Program-made: the position numbers and the translations under genes | Assembly (NCBI GenBank): GCA_045531955.1 | Contig: JAZSFC010000004.1 | Coordinates: forward strand, 4,577 to 68,576 | From: SIG299 sp045531955 | Lineage (GTDB): Bacteria > Bacillota > Clostridia > Lachnospirales > Lachnospiraceae | Reading direction: 5' to 3' | Length of the DNA stretch: 64,000 nucleotides | The notes under the pieces: generated by a model | The model's database searches: none | What the model was told of the DNA's origin: nothing | What the model saw: the letters and a program-made list of their open reading frames with translations, nothing else | Part shown: piece by piece, positions 41,496-51,220 of the stretch | Layout: each line of letters begins with the position of its first letter | Numbering within the stretch: position 1 is the stretch's first letter

Positions 41496-44400
41496 ATGTA
41501 CAAAAAAGTTGACGCAAGCATGAATTTCGTGGACAGAGAAAAAGCCGTAGAACTCTTCTGGAAAGAAGAAGGCATTTTCGAGAAAAGTATTGAAGCAAGA
41601 AAGCAGGGTAAAACCTACACCTTCTATGACGGCCCGCCAACCGCAAACGGCAAGCCTCATATCGGTCACGTTTTAACCCGAGTAATCAAGGATATGATTC
41701 CGAGATACCGTACTATGAAAGGTTACATGGTGCCACGTAAGGCCGGTTGGGATACCCATGGTCTTCCGGTAGAAATTGAAGTAGAAAAGCTTCTCGGCAT
41801 CAACGGAAAAGACCAGATTGAAGAATACGGTCTGGAGCCGTTCATCCAGCAGTGTAAGGAAAGTGTTTGGAAGTACAAGGGCATGTGGGAGGATTTCTCC
41901 GGCACCGTTGGCTTCTGGGCTGATATGGATGACCCATATGTAACCTATGATGATAACTTTATCGAATCCGAGTGGTGGGCACTTCGCCAGATTTGGGATA
42001 AGGGCTTACTGTACAAGGGCTTTAAGATTGTTCCTTACTGCCCACGCTGCGGTACTCCTCTCTCCAGTGCGGAAGTAGCACAGGGCTATAAGGATGTTAA
42101 GGAACGTTCCGCAATCGCCCGTTTCAAGGTAAAGGGCGAGGACGCTTACATCTTAGCATGGACCACTACCCCATGGACACTGCCATCCAACGTGGCACTG
42201 TGTGTGAATCCGGTAGAAACCTATGTTAAGGTAAAGGCAGCAGACGGTTTTGTATATTACATGGCAGAAGCTCTTTGCAATACCGTTCTCGGTAAGCTGA
42301 AAACAGAAGACGCTCCGGCTTACGAAGTTCTTGAAACCTATGTTGGTAAGGACTTAGAGTATAAGGAATACGAGCCGTTATTTGACTTCGCAAACGAAAC
42401 AATCGCAAAGCAGGGTAAAAAGGCACACTTTGTTACCTGCGACGGTTATGTAACATTAACCGACGGTACCGGCGTGGTACATATCGCACCTGCCTTCGGT
42501 GAAGACGATGCCAAGGTTGGCCGTAACTACGACCTGCCATTCGTTCAGCTGGTAGACGGTAAGGGTGAAATGACTGCTGAAACCGCTTATGCAGGCGTAT
42601 TTGTTAAGGATGCTGATCCAATGGTATTAAAGGATCTGGCAGAAAAGAATTTATTATTCGAAGCTCCGAAGTTTGAGCACAGCTATCCTCACTGCTGGAG
42701 ATGTGACACTCCTCTCATCTACTATGCAAGAGAGTCCTGGTATATCAAGGAAACTGCAGTAAAGGATGACTTAATCCGCAACAACAATACCGTAAACTGG
42801 ATTCCGGAATCCATCGGTAAGGGCCGTTTCGGCAACTGGTTAGAGAACATTCAGGACTGGGCAATTTCCAGAAACCGTTACTGGGGTACTCCTCTTAACA
42901 TCTGGGAATGTGAATGCGGTCACAGACACTGCGTGGGCAGCCGTGAAGATCTTTACAACATGAGTGGTGACGAAAAGGCAAAGACCGTAGAATTCCATCG
43001 TCCGTATATTGATGAAATTTTACTTAACTGTCCGGAATGCGGCAAGAAGATGGTTCGTGTACCTGAGGTTATCGACTGCTGGTTCGACTCCGGCGCAATG
43101 CCGTTCGCACAGCATCACTATCCGTTCGAAAATAAGGAATTGTTTGAGCAGCAGTTCCCGGCTCAGTTTATCTCCGAAGCGGTTGACCAGACCAGAGGCT
43201 GGTTCCATTCCCTGATGGCAGAGTCCACACTTCTGTTTAATAAGGCTCCTTATGAAAACGTTATTGTTCTTGGTCACGTACAGGACGAAAACGGTCAGAA
43301 GATGAGTAAGAGTAAGGGTAATGCGGTGGATCCGTTTGACGCCCTGCAAACCTACGGTGCTGATGCAATCCGTTGGTATTTCTACATCAACTCCGCTCCA
43401 TGGCTTCCAAACCGTTTCCACGGCAAGGCAGTGCAGGAAGGTCAGCGCAAGTTCATGGGTACTCTGTGGAACACGTATGCGTTCTTCGTACTGTATGCAA
43501 ATATTGACAACTTCGATGCAACCAAGTATGCATTAGAATATGATAAATTATCCGTAATGGATAAGTGGTTACTGTCCAGACTTCACTCTACTGTTAAGGC
43601 GGTAGACGACAATCTTGACAATTACCGCATTCCGGAAGCAGCAAGAGCACTCCAGGATTTCGTTGATGAAATGAGTAACTGGTATGTGCGCCGCGGCAGA
43701 GAGCGTTTCTGGGCAAAGGGTATGGAGCAGGATAAGATTAACGCTTACATGACTCTGTATACTGCACTGGTTACCATCTCCAAGGCAGCAGCTCCGATGA
43801 TTCCGTTTATGACAGAAGAAATTTACCGCAACTTAGTTTGCAGCGTAGATGCTTCTGCTCCGGAAAGTGTTCATTTATGTGACTTCCCAACCGTGGAAGA
43901 AGCATGGATTGATAAAAAGTTAGAGCAGGACATGGACGAAGTTCTGCAGATTGTAGTACTTGGCCGTGCCTGCCGTAACAACGCGAACTTAAAGCAGCGT
44001 CAGCCACTGGCTCAGATGTATGTAAAGGCTGAGCAGGAGCTTCCGGAATTCTTCCGTGAAATCGTGGCAGACGAATTAAACGTAAAGGAAGTAGAATTTA
44101 CAAACGATGTACGTTCCTTCACTTCCTATACTTTCAAACCACAGCTCAAAACGCTCGGTAAGAGATTTGGCAGCCGCTTAAATGCTTTAAGAGAGGTATT
44201 AAATAACGTAGACGGCAACGCAACTATGGACTCCTTAAATGAGACCGGCAAGGTTACCGTTGTGGTAGAAGGCGCAGAAGAAGAGCTTGCTACCGAAGAC
44301 TTACTTATTGAGGCAGCACAGAAGGAAGGTTATGTTTCCGATTCCGACCACGGCATTACCGTAGTTCTGGATACCAACTTAACCGACGCTTTAATTGAAG

Positions 44401-44648
44401 AAGGTTATGTCAGAGAGTTAATTTCTAAGGTTCAGACCATGAGAAAGGATTCCGATTTCGAGGTGATGGATCACATCATCGTTTATGTAAACGGTAATAC
44501 GAAGTTAGAAGAACTCATGAAGAAGAACGAGGCTGAAATCAAGTCCGTTGTTCTTGCTGACGAAGTGGTTACCGGTGCAATGGATGGTATTGCAAAGGAA
44601 TGGAATTTAAATGGTGAAGATGTCACCATCGGTGTAAAGAGACTGTAA
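41496..44648 (+). CDS. ileS: Isoleucyl-tRNA synthetase
   Basis: Charges tRNA-Ile. 1050 residues with the class I HIGH motif (PHIGH, 54-58) and KMSKS (602-606), an editing insertion between them and a C-terminal anticodon-binding region. The sequence around GWDTHGLPVEIEVEK and the overall length resemble the IleS2 (eukaryote-like, often mupirocin-tolerant) class more than E. coli IleS; this class call is tentative. GGAGG at 41483-41487 sets the start at 41496 rather than the upstream in-frame ATG at 41481. It is under isoleucine T-box control. Confidence 0.96.
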   Translation: MYKKVDASMNFVDREKAVELFWKEEGIFEKSIEARKQGKTYTFYDGPPTANGKPHIGHVLTRVIKDMIPRYRTMKGYMVPRKAGWDTHGLPVEIEVEKLLGINGKDQIEEYGLEPFIQQCKESVWKYKGMWEDFSGTVGFWADMDDPYVTYDDNFIESEWWALRQIWDKGLLYKGFKIVPYCPRCGTPLSSAEVAQGYKDVKERSAIARFKVKGEDAYILAWTTTPWTLPSNVALCVNPVETYVKVKAADGFVYYMAEALCNTVLGKLKTEDAPAYEVLETYVGKDLEYKEYEPLFDFANETIAKQGKKAHFVTCDGYVTLTDGTGVVHIAPAFGEDDAKVGRNYDLPFVQLVDGKGEMTAETAYAGVFVKDADPMVLKDLAEKNLLFEAPKFEHSYPHCWRCDTPLIYYARESWYIKETAVKDDLIRNNNTVNWIPESIGKGRFGNWLENIQDWAISRNRYWGTPLNIWECECGHRHCVGSREDLYNMSGDEKAKTVEFHRPYIDEILLNCPECGKKMVRVPEVIDCWFDSGAMPFAQHHYPFENKELFEQQFPAQFISEAVDQTRGWFHSLMAESTLLFNKAPYENVIVLGHVQDENGQKMSKSKGNAVDPFDALQTYGADAIRWYFYINSAPWLPNRFHGKAVQEGQRKFMGTLWNTYAFFVLYANIDNFDATKYALEYDKLSVMDKWLLSRLHSTVKAVDDNLDNYRIPEAARALQDFVDEMSNWYVRRGRERFWAKGMEQDKINAYMTLYTALVTISKAAAPMIPFMTEEIYRNLVCSVDASAPESVHLCDFPTVEEAWIDKKLEQDMDEVLQIVVLGRACRNNANLKQRQPLAQMYVKAEQELPEFFREIVADELNVKEVEFTNDVRSFTSYTFKPQLKTLGKRFGSRLNALREVLNNVDGNATMDSLNETGKVTVVVEGAEEELATEDLLIEAAQKEGYVSDSDHGITVVLDTNLTDALIEEGYVRELISKVQTMRKDSDFEVMDHIIVYVNGNTKLEELMKKNEAEIKSVVLADEVVTGAMDGIAKEWNLNGEDVTIGVKRL

Positions 44649-44679
44649 AAAAGTGATAGCCACAGTTTGACTTTTAAAC

Positions 44680-44834
44680 GGATTTTAGAATTTAATATCC
44701 ATGTCCGCCGAGACTCCTCCGATAGTTGTATGCCCTCTTGCCGGAGCAAACAAGAAAAGCTTTGTTTGTCCGTCACGAGCATACAACCATCGTTTGAGAT
44801 GTCGGACAGTTTGGATATTAAATTTCTAAAATCC
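44680..44834. repeat. Long imperfect palindrome C (155 bp) between ileS and glgP
   Basis: GGATTTTAGAATTTAATATCC (first 20 bases from 44680) and its near-perfect inverse ending at 44834 form the base. Further in, GTCCG/CGGAC, CGAT/ATCG, AGTTGTATGC/GCATACAACC and finally GCAAACAA/TTTGTTTG pair in order around a GAAAAGC-type turn near 44758. Bulges interrupt it. No T-run follows, so it is a poor intrinsic terminator. It differs in sequence from palindromes A and B but shares the plan of an AT-rich outer stem and a GC-richer core. The remaining 90 bp before glgP show nothing clear beyond AGAAGGAG. Confidence 0.78.
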
Positions 44835-44926
44835 TGTCTAAATAGTAATAAGCTGTGTGCCTATGAATTTTTACAGTATGTTATAAGTCGAAAAAATTAT
44901 AATTTTGGCTTTAGAAGGAGAGAAAA

Positions 44927-47389
44927 ATGGAGATTACTAAGAAAGAGTTTAAGCAGAAAATTGCTAACAACATGAGAATGCTGTACCGCAAGGACATTGA
45001 AGAAGCGTCCAAGCAGCAGTTATTCCAGGCAGTGTCCTACGCATTAAAGGATTACATCATCGACATGTGGATGGACACTCATAAGACTTATGAAAAGGAA
45101 GATGTAAAGACTGTTTACTACCTTTCCATGGAGTTTTTAATGGGCCGTGCCCTTGGTAACAATTTAATCAACATGAAGGCACAGAAGGTAGTTAAGGAAG
45201 TGCTGGAAGAAATCGGTTTTGACCTGGATATCATTGAGGATGAAGAGCCGGATGCAGCACTTGGTAACGGCGGTCTTGGCCGTCTGGCAGCATGCTTCCT
45301 TGATTCCTTATCTTCTCTTGGCTATCCTGCATATGGTTGCGGTATCCGTTATAAGTACGGTATGTTTAAGCAGGCCATCAAGGACGGTTTCCAGGTGGAA
45401 AAGCCGGACGATTGGTTAAAGCATGGTAACCCATTCGAAATTAAGCGTGCGGAATATGCCGTAGAAGTTAAATTCGGCGGTTACGTAAAGATGGTTCGTG
45501 CCGAGAACGGCAAGGATCACTTCGTACAGGAAAACTACAGCTCCGTTATGGCTATCCCTTACGATATTCCGGTTATCGGTTACGGCAACGGAGTAGTAAA
45601 TACCCTCCGTATCTGGGATGCGGAAGCTATCAATAACTTCAACTTAGAATCCTTTGATAAGGGTGACTACCAGAAGTCCGTTGAGCAGGAAAACCTGGCT
45701 AAGACAATTACAGAGGTTCTTTATCCAAACGACAACCACTATGCAGGTAAGGAGCTTCGTTTAAAGCAGCAGTACTTCTTCGTATCTGCCAGCATCCAGC
45801 GTGCTGTTTCCAAGTACATGGAAACTCACGATGATGTCCGCAAGTTACACGAAAAGGTTTGCTTCCAGTTAAATGATACCCATCCAACTGTTACTGTAGC
45901 AGAGTTAATGAGAATTCTCCTTGACGACTACTTCTTAACTTGGGATGAGGCATGGGAAGTTACCAGCAAGTGCTGTGCATATACCAACCACACCATCATG
46001 GCAGAAGCACTGGAAAAGTGGCCGTTAGAGCTGTTCTCCAGACTCCTTCCTCGTATTTATCAGATTGTAGAAGAAATCAACCGTCGTTTCTTAATTCTCT
46101 TACAGGAGAAGTATCCAAACGACTACAGCAAGGTAGAAAAGATGGCAATCGTTTACGACGGTCAGGTTCGTATGGCAAACTTAGCAATCGTTGCAGGCTT
46201 CTCCGTAAACGGTGTTGCTGCCCTTCATACCGAAATCTTAAAGAAGGAACAGTTAAAGGATTTCTATCAGCTGTGGCCTGAAAAGTTCAATAATAAGACC
46301 AACGGTATTACCCAGAGAAGATTCCTTCTTCACGGTAACCCATTACTTGCTAACTGGATTACCGATAAGATTGGCGACGACTGGATTACCAATCTGTCCC
46401 ATCTTGAGAAGTTAATGGTTTATGCTGATGATGATAAGGCACTGGCTGAACTTCAGAACATCAAGTATCAGAATAAGGTAAGACTTGCTAATTACATAAA
46501 GAAGCACAACGGTGTTGAGGTTGACCCTCGTTCTATCTTTGACGTACAGGTTAAGCGTCTCCATGAGTACAAGAGACAGTTCCTTAATATCCTGCACATC
46601 ATGTATCTCTACAACGAGATTAAGAAGAATCCGGATATGCCGTTCTACCCAAGAACCTTCATCTTCGGTGCAAAGGCATCCGCAGGTTACCGCCGTGCAA
46701 AGGCTATCATCAAGCTCATCAACAGCGTTGGTGATGTAGTCAACAACGACGCTTCCATTAATGGAAAGCTTAAGGTTGTATTTATTGAAAACTACCGTGT
46801 ATCCAACGCGGAGTGGATTTTTGCGGCAGCAGATGTTTCTGAGCAGATTTCCACTGCAAGTAAGGAAGCATCCGGTACCGGTAACATGAAGTTTATGTTA
46901 AACGGTGCAATCACTTTAGGTACCATGGACGGTGCTAACGTAGAAATCGTAGAAGAAGCAGGCGCAGAAAACGCAGTTATCTTCGGCCTTAGTGCTGATG
47001 AAGTTATTGCTTACGAGCATAACAACGAGTACAATCCAAAGGCTATCTACAACACCAACACCGACATCCGTATGGCAATGACACAGCTCATCGACGGAAC
47101 CTATTCTCCGGATAACACAGAGCTGTTCCGTGAGCTGTACAACTCCTTACTGGAGACTAACGGTTATGAGCGTGCTGACCAGTACTTCATCCTCAAGGAT
47201 TTCGTATCCTACGCAGAAGCACAGAAGCGTGTAGAAGAGAAATACCGCGATGAGAAGGGCTGGGCGAAGTCCGCACTCATCAACATTGCAAAGAGCGGTA
47301 AGTTCTCCTCCGACAGAACCATTGAAGAGTATGTTCAGGATATCTGGCATTTAGAGAAGGTTACTGTGAAGAAGAGCACAAGAAAGTAA
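44927..47389 (+). CDS. glgP: Glycogen/starch/alpha-glucan phosphorylase
   Basis: Releases glucose-1-phosphate from alpha-1,4-glucans. 820 residues (normal), N-terminal EFLMGRALGNNLIN, active-site segments NGGLGRLAACFLDS and the PLP lysine in EASGTGNMKFMLNGA. No regulatory N-terminal extension is present. The ATG follows AGAAGGAGAG. Strong codon bias implies high expression. It stands alone before a terminator, not in a glg operon, and may act on maltodextrins made by the GH13 enzyme at 18508 or on stored glycogen. Confidence 0.96.
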   Translation: MEITKKEFKQKIANNMRMLYRKDIEEASKQQLFQAVSYALKDYIIDMWMDTHKTYEKEDVKTVYYLSMEFLMGRALGNNLINMKAQKVVKEVLEEIGFDLDIIEDEEPDAALGNGGLGRLAACFLDSLSSLGYPAYGCGIRYKYGMFKQAIKDGFQVEKPDDWLKHGNPFEIKRAEYAVEVKFGGYVKMVRAENGKDHFVQENYSSVMAIPYDIPVIGYGNGVVNTLRIWDAEAINNFNLESFDKGDYQKSVEQENLAKTITEVLYPNDNHYAGKELRLKQQYFFVSASIQRAVSKYMETHDDVRKLHEKVCFQLNDTHPTVTVAELMRILLDDYFLTWDEAWEVTSKCCAYTNHTIMAEALEKWPLELFSRLLPRIYQIVEEINRRFLILLQEKYPNDYSKVEKMAIVYDGQVRMANLAIVAGFSVNGVAALHTEILKKEQLKDFYQLWPEKFNNKTNGITQRRFLLHGNPLLANWITDKIGDDWITNLSHLEKLMVYADDDKALAELQNIKYQNKVRLANYIKKHNGVEVDPRSIFDVQVKRLHEYKRQFLNILHIMYLYNEIKKNPDMPFYPRTFIFGAKASAGYRRAKAIIKLINSVGDVVNNDASINGKLKVVFIENYRVSNAEWIFAAADVSEQISTASKEASGTGNMKFMLNGAITLGTMDGANVEIVEEAGAENAVIFGLSADEVIAYEHNNEYNPKAIYNTNTDIRMAMTQLIDGTYSPDNTELFRELYNSLLETNGYERADQYFILKDFVSYAEAQKRVEEKYRDEKGWAKSALINIAKSGKFSSDRTIEEYVQDIWHLEKVTVKKSTRK

Positions 47390-47408
47390 TTAAATAACGG
47401 TAATACTT

Positions 47409-47442
47409 AAAGCCCTGTGGGAAGGTTCCCACAGGGCTTTTT
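47409..47442 (+). terminator. Terminator after glgP
   Basis: AAAGCCCTGTGGGAA-GG-TTCCCACAGGGCTTTTT, a near-perfect stem with a T-run. In the remaining gap a weak promoter for the next gene may be TTGTAA (47485-47490) with TAAAGT 17 bp later. Confidence 0.9.
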
Positions 47443-47545
47443 AACGTGCTGACGGATTCATCAATTAATAACGATAATATATCATTGTAAACAGAGAAAA
47501 TTTAGATTAAAGTGTAAGTAATAAATCAATTTCCGGAGGGTATCT

Positions 47546-49330
47546 ATGGCATATTTATTAAACTATTCCCGTTATCCTGTCAGCTCTAAGTTATATGACC
47601 CGAGACTAGCCTACAGTATGCATTTAGCACTTAGTGAGGATGGAAAAACATTCGATGCACTAAATCATAATTCCGGCGTATTATTTGGACTTGCTACGGA
47701 GAATGAAGACGGTTCCTTAAATCCCAAATGCTTAAAAAGTACCCGGCTGTTTCCGTTAAAAGAAGGCGGTTATGGTGTTGTTTGCATTCGTACCGCAGCT
47801 GAGGGTGAGCCGGATGAGCAGTCTATCGGCAAGGTGCTTATTTATACCACAAAAGACCTGGTATTATATGAATGTAAAGGCTTTGTACAGGCCGATGATA
47901 TTCACGTGATGAGGGTGAGCTGTACCTTAGATGCAGCAAAGAACTGCTATGTACTTACCTGGATGAACGGTTATGGTCAGTGGAAGCAGGCAACCTTTAC
48001 AGATATTGATACTATGGTGCTTTCCGATGTGGCAATGTGTGCTCCGCTCAAAGAAGAAGAACTTGTTGTGGATATCCCGGGTGCAGTACCTGAAAATATC
48101 ATAGAGATTTCTGCCAAAGAAGCGGATTATTTGAGAAAGAAGTTATTAACACCTTCCAATATAGCAATGGAGCTTCCGAAGGAGATTACCGTAAGCAGCA
48201 AAGAAGAGCTTCTTGACCTTCGGGCAACTGCCAGGTACAGTGACGGCACCACAGCAAAAAAGAGAATTGACTGGGAATTATTCGATGTGGATTTTACAAT
48301 TCCGGGCACCTATGAAATTTCCGGAACCATCCATCAGGACCACTATGAATTTCCGGTGGCATTTGACCGTGCAGACCCGTGTATCGGCAAGTGGAACGGT
48401 AAGTATTATTTTATTGCCACTAATGACGCAGATTTTAACCATACATTATACATCAGAGAGGCAGATACCATTCCTGAATTGGTAAACGCGAAGGAGCATC
48501 TGATTTTAGATTCCACTACCCACGAGGGCATCGGCGGACTTCTTTGGGCACCGGAGTTTCACATTGTGGAAGACAAAATGTATATTTTCCATGCAGCCAC
48601 ACCGGGTCCGTTCTTTGAGGAAGAAAGCCACGTTCTTAAGTTAAAGGACGGCGGCGACATGACTAAAAAAGAAGACTGGGAGCGTCCAATCCGGGTGGTA
48701 AAGGCCGACGGCAGTAATATCTGTGAAATGGGCAAGGAAATTACGTTAGATATGACCTGCTTTGAGTGGGAAGGTTCCTACTATGCCATCTGGTCCCAAC
48801 GCCAGTTCCTGCCAAAGGATTTAGGAGCATGGTTATATATTGCAAAGTTAAATCCGAAAGAGCCATGGAAGCTTCTTACCGAGCCGGTGGTGCTTAGTAA
48901 GCCGGATTACAGCTGGGCAAATAATCATACCTTTGTGGATGAAGGACCGTTTTCCCTGGTGGTGGGTGACAAGCTTTATATTACCTATTCCAGTGCAGCG
49001 GTGGATTCCTCCTATGTGGTAAATTATATGTCCATCGAAGCAGGCAAGGATTTGTTAACCCCTGCCAACTGGTTTAAGAATCCGTATCCGGTATTTACCT
49101 CCCGCAGTGTGGAGGGCGAATTCGGTACCGGCCATAATGCATATGTGGAGGATGAATACGGCGATATCTGGAACACTTATCATGCCCGTCCGGGCGTGGA
49201 CGGAGTACGCAGCAGCGGTATCCGCAGAGTGCACTTTGATATCGATGGCGTGCCGAGACTGGATATGACGGAAGAATTGGATGTGAATCCACTGCTTCGG
49301 GATGTAAAGATGACACTGATTGTGAAGTAA
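47546..49330 (+). CDS. GH43 family glycoside hydrolase with central Ig-like domain
   Basis: Probable arabinosidase/xylosidase, 594 residues, no signal peptide and thus cytoplasmic. The N-terminal 200 residues form a beta-rich domain (SRYPVSSKLYDPRLAYSMHL), followed by a Big_4-like Ig domain (about 215-270) and a GH43 five-bladed propeller (about 275-590), in which DPCIGKWNGKYYF holds the likely Asp base and WAPEFH and GEFGTGH are typical. Placement just before a GH127 beta-L-arabinofuranosidase points to arabinose-containing glycans. RBS CCGGAGGG precedes the ATG. Confidence 0.86.
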   Translation: MAYLLNYSRYPVSSKLYDPRLAYSMHLALSEDGKTFDALNHNSGVLFGLATENEDGSLNPKCLKSTRLFPLKEGGYGVVCIRTAAEGEPDEQSIGKVLIYTTKDLVLYECKGFVQADDIHVMRVSCTLDAAKNCYVLTWMNGYGQWKQATFTDIDTMVLSDVAMCAPLKEEELVVDIPGAVPENIIEISAKEADYLRKKLLTPSNIAMELPKEITVSSKEELLDLRATARYSDGTTAKKRIDWELFDVDFTIPGTYEISGTIHQDHYEFPVAFDRADPCIGKWNGKYYFIATNDADFNHTLYIREADTIPELVNAKEHLILDSTTHEGIGGLLWAPEFHIVEDKMYIFHAATPGPFFEEESHVLKLKDGGDMTKKEDWERPIRVVKADGSNICEMGKEITLDMTCFEWEGSYYAIWSQRQFLPKDLGAWLYIAKLNPKEPWKLLTEPVVLSKPDYSWANNHTFVDEGPFSLVVGDKLYITYSSAAVDSSYVVNYMSIEAGKDLLTPANWFKNPYPVFTSRSVEGEFGTGHNAYVEDEYGDIWNTYHARPGVDGVRSSGIRRVHFDIDGVPRLDMTEELDVNPLLRDVKMTLIVK

Positions 49331-49372
49331 TATAATTTTACATATGTAATTTGGGAAGGAGACTGTATCACA

Positions 49373-51220
49373 ATGAAAGAATTAAAAGGGTCTAAGGTGC
49401 GTTTATGGGAAGGCGACATGCGCCGCAGGGAAGAAGCAAATAAAAATTATCTCATGAAGCTGGAGACCCGTTATCTGCTCCGCAGTTATCAGCATGAAGC
49501 AGGACGTATGACCGGCAGAGGACATGATATGAATGCTCTTGGCGGCTGGGAAGATTTAAGCTGTCAGCTGAGAGGTCACTTCCTCGGCCATTGGCTTTCT
49601 GCGGCTGCCCTCAATTATGAAGCCTCCAAAGACGGCGAGCTGAAGGTAAAAACGGAATCCATTTTAAAGGAACTGGAACTTTGCCAGAAAGATAACGGCG
49701 GAGAGTGGGTTTGCCCGATTCCGGAAAAATATCTTTACTGGATTGGCAAAGGCAAAAATGTGTGGGCGCCACAGTACAATATCCATAAGTTGTTTATGGG
49801 TCTGGTGGATGTATATAAGCTTATGAAGCTGGATTTGGCACTGCAGATTGCAGACAAGCTGGCAGACTGGTTTTACCGCTGGAGCGGCGAATATACCAGA
49901 GAAGAATTTGACAATATTTTAGATATGGAAACCGGTGGTATGTTGGAAGTCTGGGCTGATTTACTGGAGATTACCGACGATGAAAAATACAAGACTTTGC
50001 TGGAACGCTATTACCGAGGACGATTATTTGAACCGCTGCTTGCCGGCAAGGATGTATTAACCAACATGCATGCCAATACCACTATTCCGGAAGTTCTTGG
50101 CTGTGCCAGAGCCTATGAGGTAACCGGTGAAAAGAAGTGGCTGGATATTGTAAACTGTTACTGGAAGTGTGCGGTGACAGACCGCGGTGCTTTTGTTACC
50201 GGTGGTCAGACCCAGGGTGAGATTTGGACCCCGATGAAGAAATTAAAGGCAAGACTGGGTGATAAAAATCAGGAGCATTGCACGGTTTACAATATGATCC
50301 GTTTGGCTGAGTTTTTATTCCGTCAGACAAAGAATCCGGAGTATATGCATTACATTGAATACAACGTTGCCAACGGTATTTTTGCCCAGACCTATTGGCA
50401 GGGCATGCCGTATCAGAACAGCCCGGGTCATGGCCTCCTTACTTATTTCCTGCCAATGAAGGCCGGAAGCAAGAAGGACTGGGCAGGAGAGCGTGACAGT
50501 TTCTTCTGCTGTCACGGAACCATGGTGCAGGTAAATGCGGCTTGGAACCGCCGTATTTTCTATCAGGACGGAGAAGAATTTTACGTAACCTCTTATGTGA
50601 ATTCTGCGGCGGATTTTATTTTGGAAAACCAGAAAATCACACTGGAACAGCGCCAGGACTACTTAAACGGAAGTTTGATGAATTCTTCGGAAAACAATGC
50701 AAAGCAGACAGTAAACGATATTGCGTCTGCCTATGAGAACAAGCCGGAATTTAAGAAGTATGTCATCACGGTACATACAGAGGGTGCGGTGCAGTTTGCG
50801 CTGAATCTTAGAATTCCGGACTGGATTACAAAGAAAGCCAGAGTATTTGTGAATGAAGAGCTGGTGGCAGAAACCGATAACACGAAGGCATTTGTGACCA
50901 TCAACCGTGCATGGAATGAAGGCGATAAGATTGTGGTGATTTTACCAATCGGTTTGAAGTTTGTGACCCTGCCGGATGATGAAACCATGGGAGCATACCG
51001 CTATGGTGCGGATGTGCTTGCCGGCATCACTGAGGCAGAACGCATCTTAAAGCTGGAAACCGAAACACCGGAAGAAGAGCTGTCTCTTGATACCGAGCGT
51101 CAGTGGGGTGAATTCCGCACTTTCTACCGTACGGAAAATCAGGATCCGGGAATCAACTTCCGCAAATTAAATGAAATCGGTTACGAACCATATCAGATTT
51201 ATTTTAAAATTAAGCATTAA
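49373..51220 (+). CDS. GH127 beta-L-arabinofuranosidase
   Basis: 615-residue enzyme of the GH127 (DUF1680) family, no signal peptide. The catalytic zinc-thiolate site seen in Bifidobacterium HypBA1 is reproduced: Glu301 and Cys303 in NQEHCTVYN, and the pair Cys379-Cys380 in FFCCHGT, one of which is the nucleophile. The (alpha/alpha)6 barrel start includes LLRSYQHEAGR and GWE. It would release L-arabinofuranose from beta-linked arabino-oligosaccharides such as those on hydroxyproline-rich plant glycoproteins. It forms an operon with the GH43 gene (42-bp gap) and converges with the AraC gene, overlapping by 4 bp. Confidence 0.92.
   Translation: MKELKGSKVRLWEGDMRRREEANKNYLMKLETRYLLRSYQHEAGRMTGRGHDMNALGGWEDLSCQLRGHFLGHWLSAAALNYEASKDGELKVKTESILKELELCQKDNGGEWVCPIPEKYLYWIGKGKNVWAPQYNIHKLFMGLVDVYKLMKLDLALQIADKLADWFYRWSGEYTREEFDNILDMETGGMLEVWADLLEITDDEKYKTLLERYYRGRLFEPLLAGKDVLTNMHANTTIPEVLGCARAYEVTGEKKWLDIVNCYWKCAVTDRGAFVTGGQTQGEIWTPMKKLKARLGDKNQEHCTVYNMIRLAEFLFRQTKNPEYMHYIEYNVANGIFAQTYWQGMPYQNSPGHGLLTYFLPMKAGSKKDWAGERDSFFCCHGTMVQVNAAWNRRIFYQDGEEFYVTSYVNSAADFILENQKITLEQRQDYLNGSLMNSSENNAKQTVNDIASAYENKPEFKKYVITVHTEGAVQFALNLRIPDWITKKARVFVNEELVAETDNTKAFVTINRAWNEGDKIVVILPIGLKFVTLPDDETMGAYRYGADVLAGITEAERILKLETETPEEELSLDTERQWGEFRTFYRTENQDPGINFRKLNEIGYEPYQIYFKIKH

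Noticed and set aside
44667..44975. 102-codon open frame running into glgP
   Set aside because: It covers palindrome C and the glgP ribosome site; no ribosome site of its own and no family.
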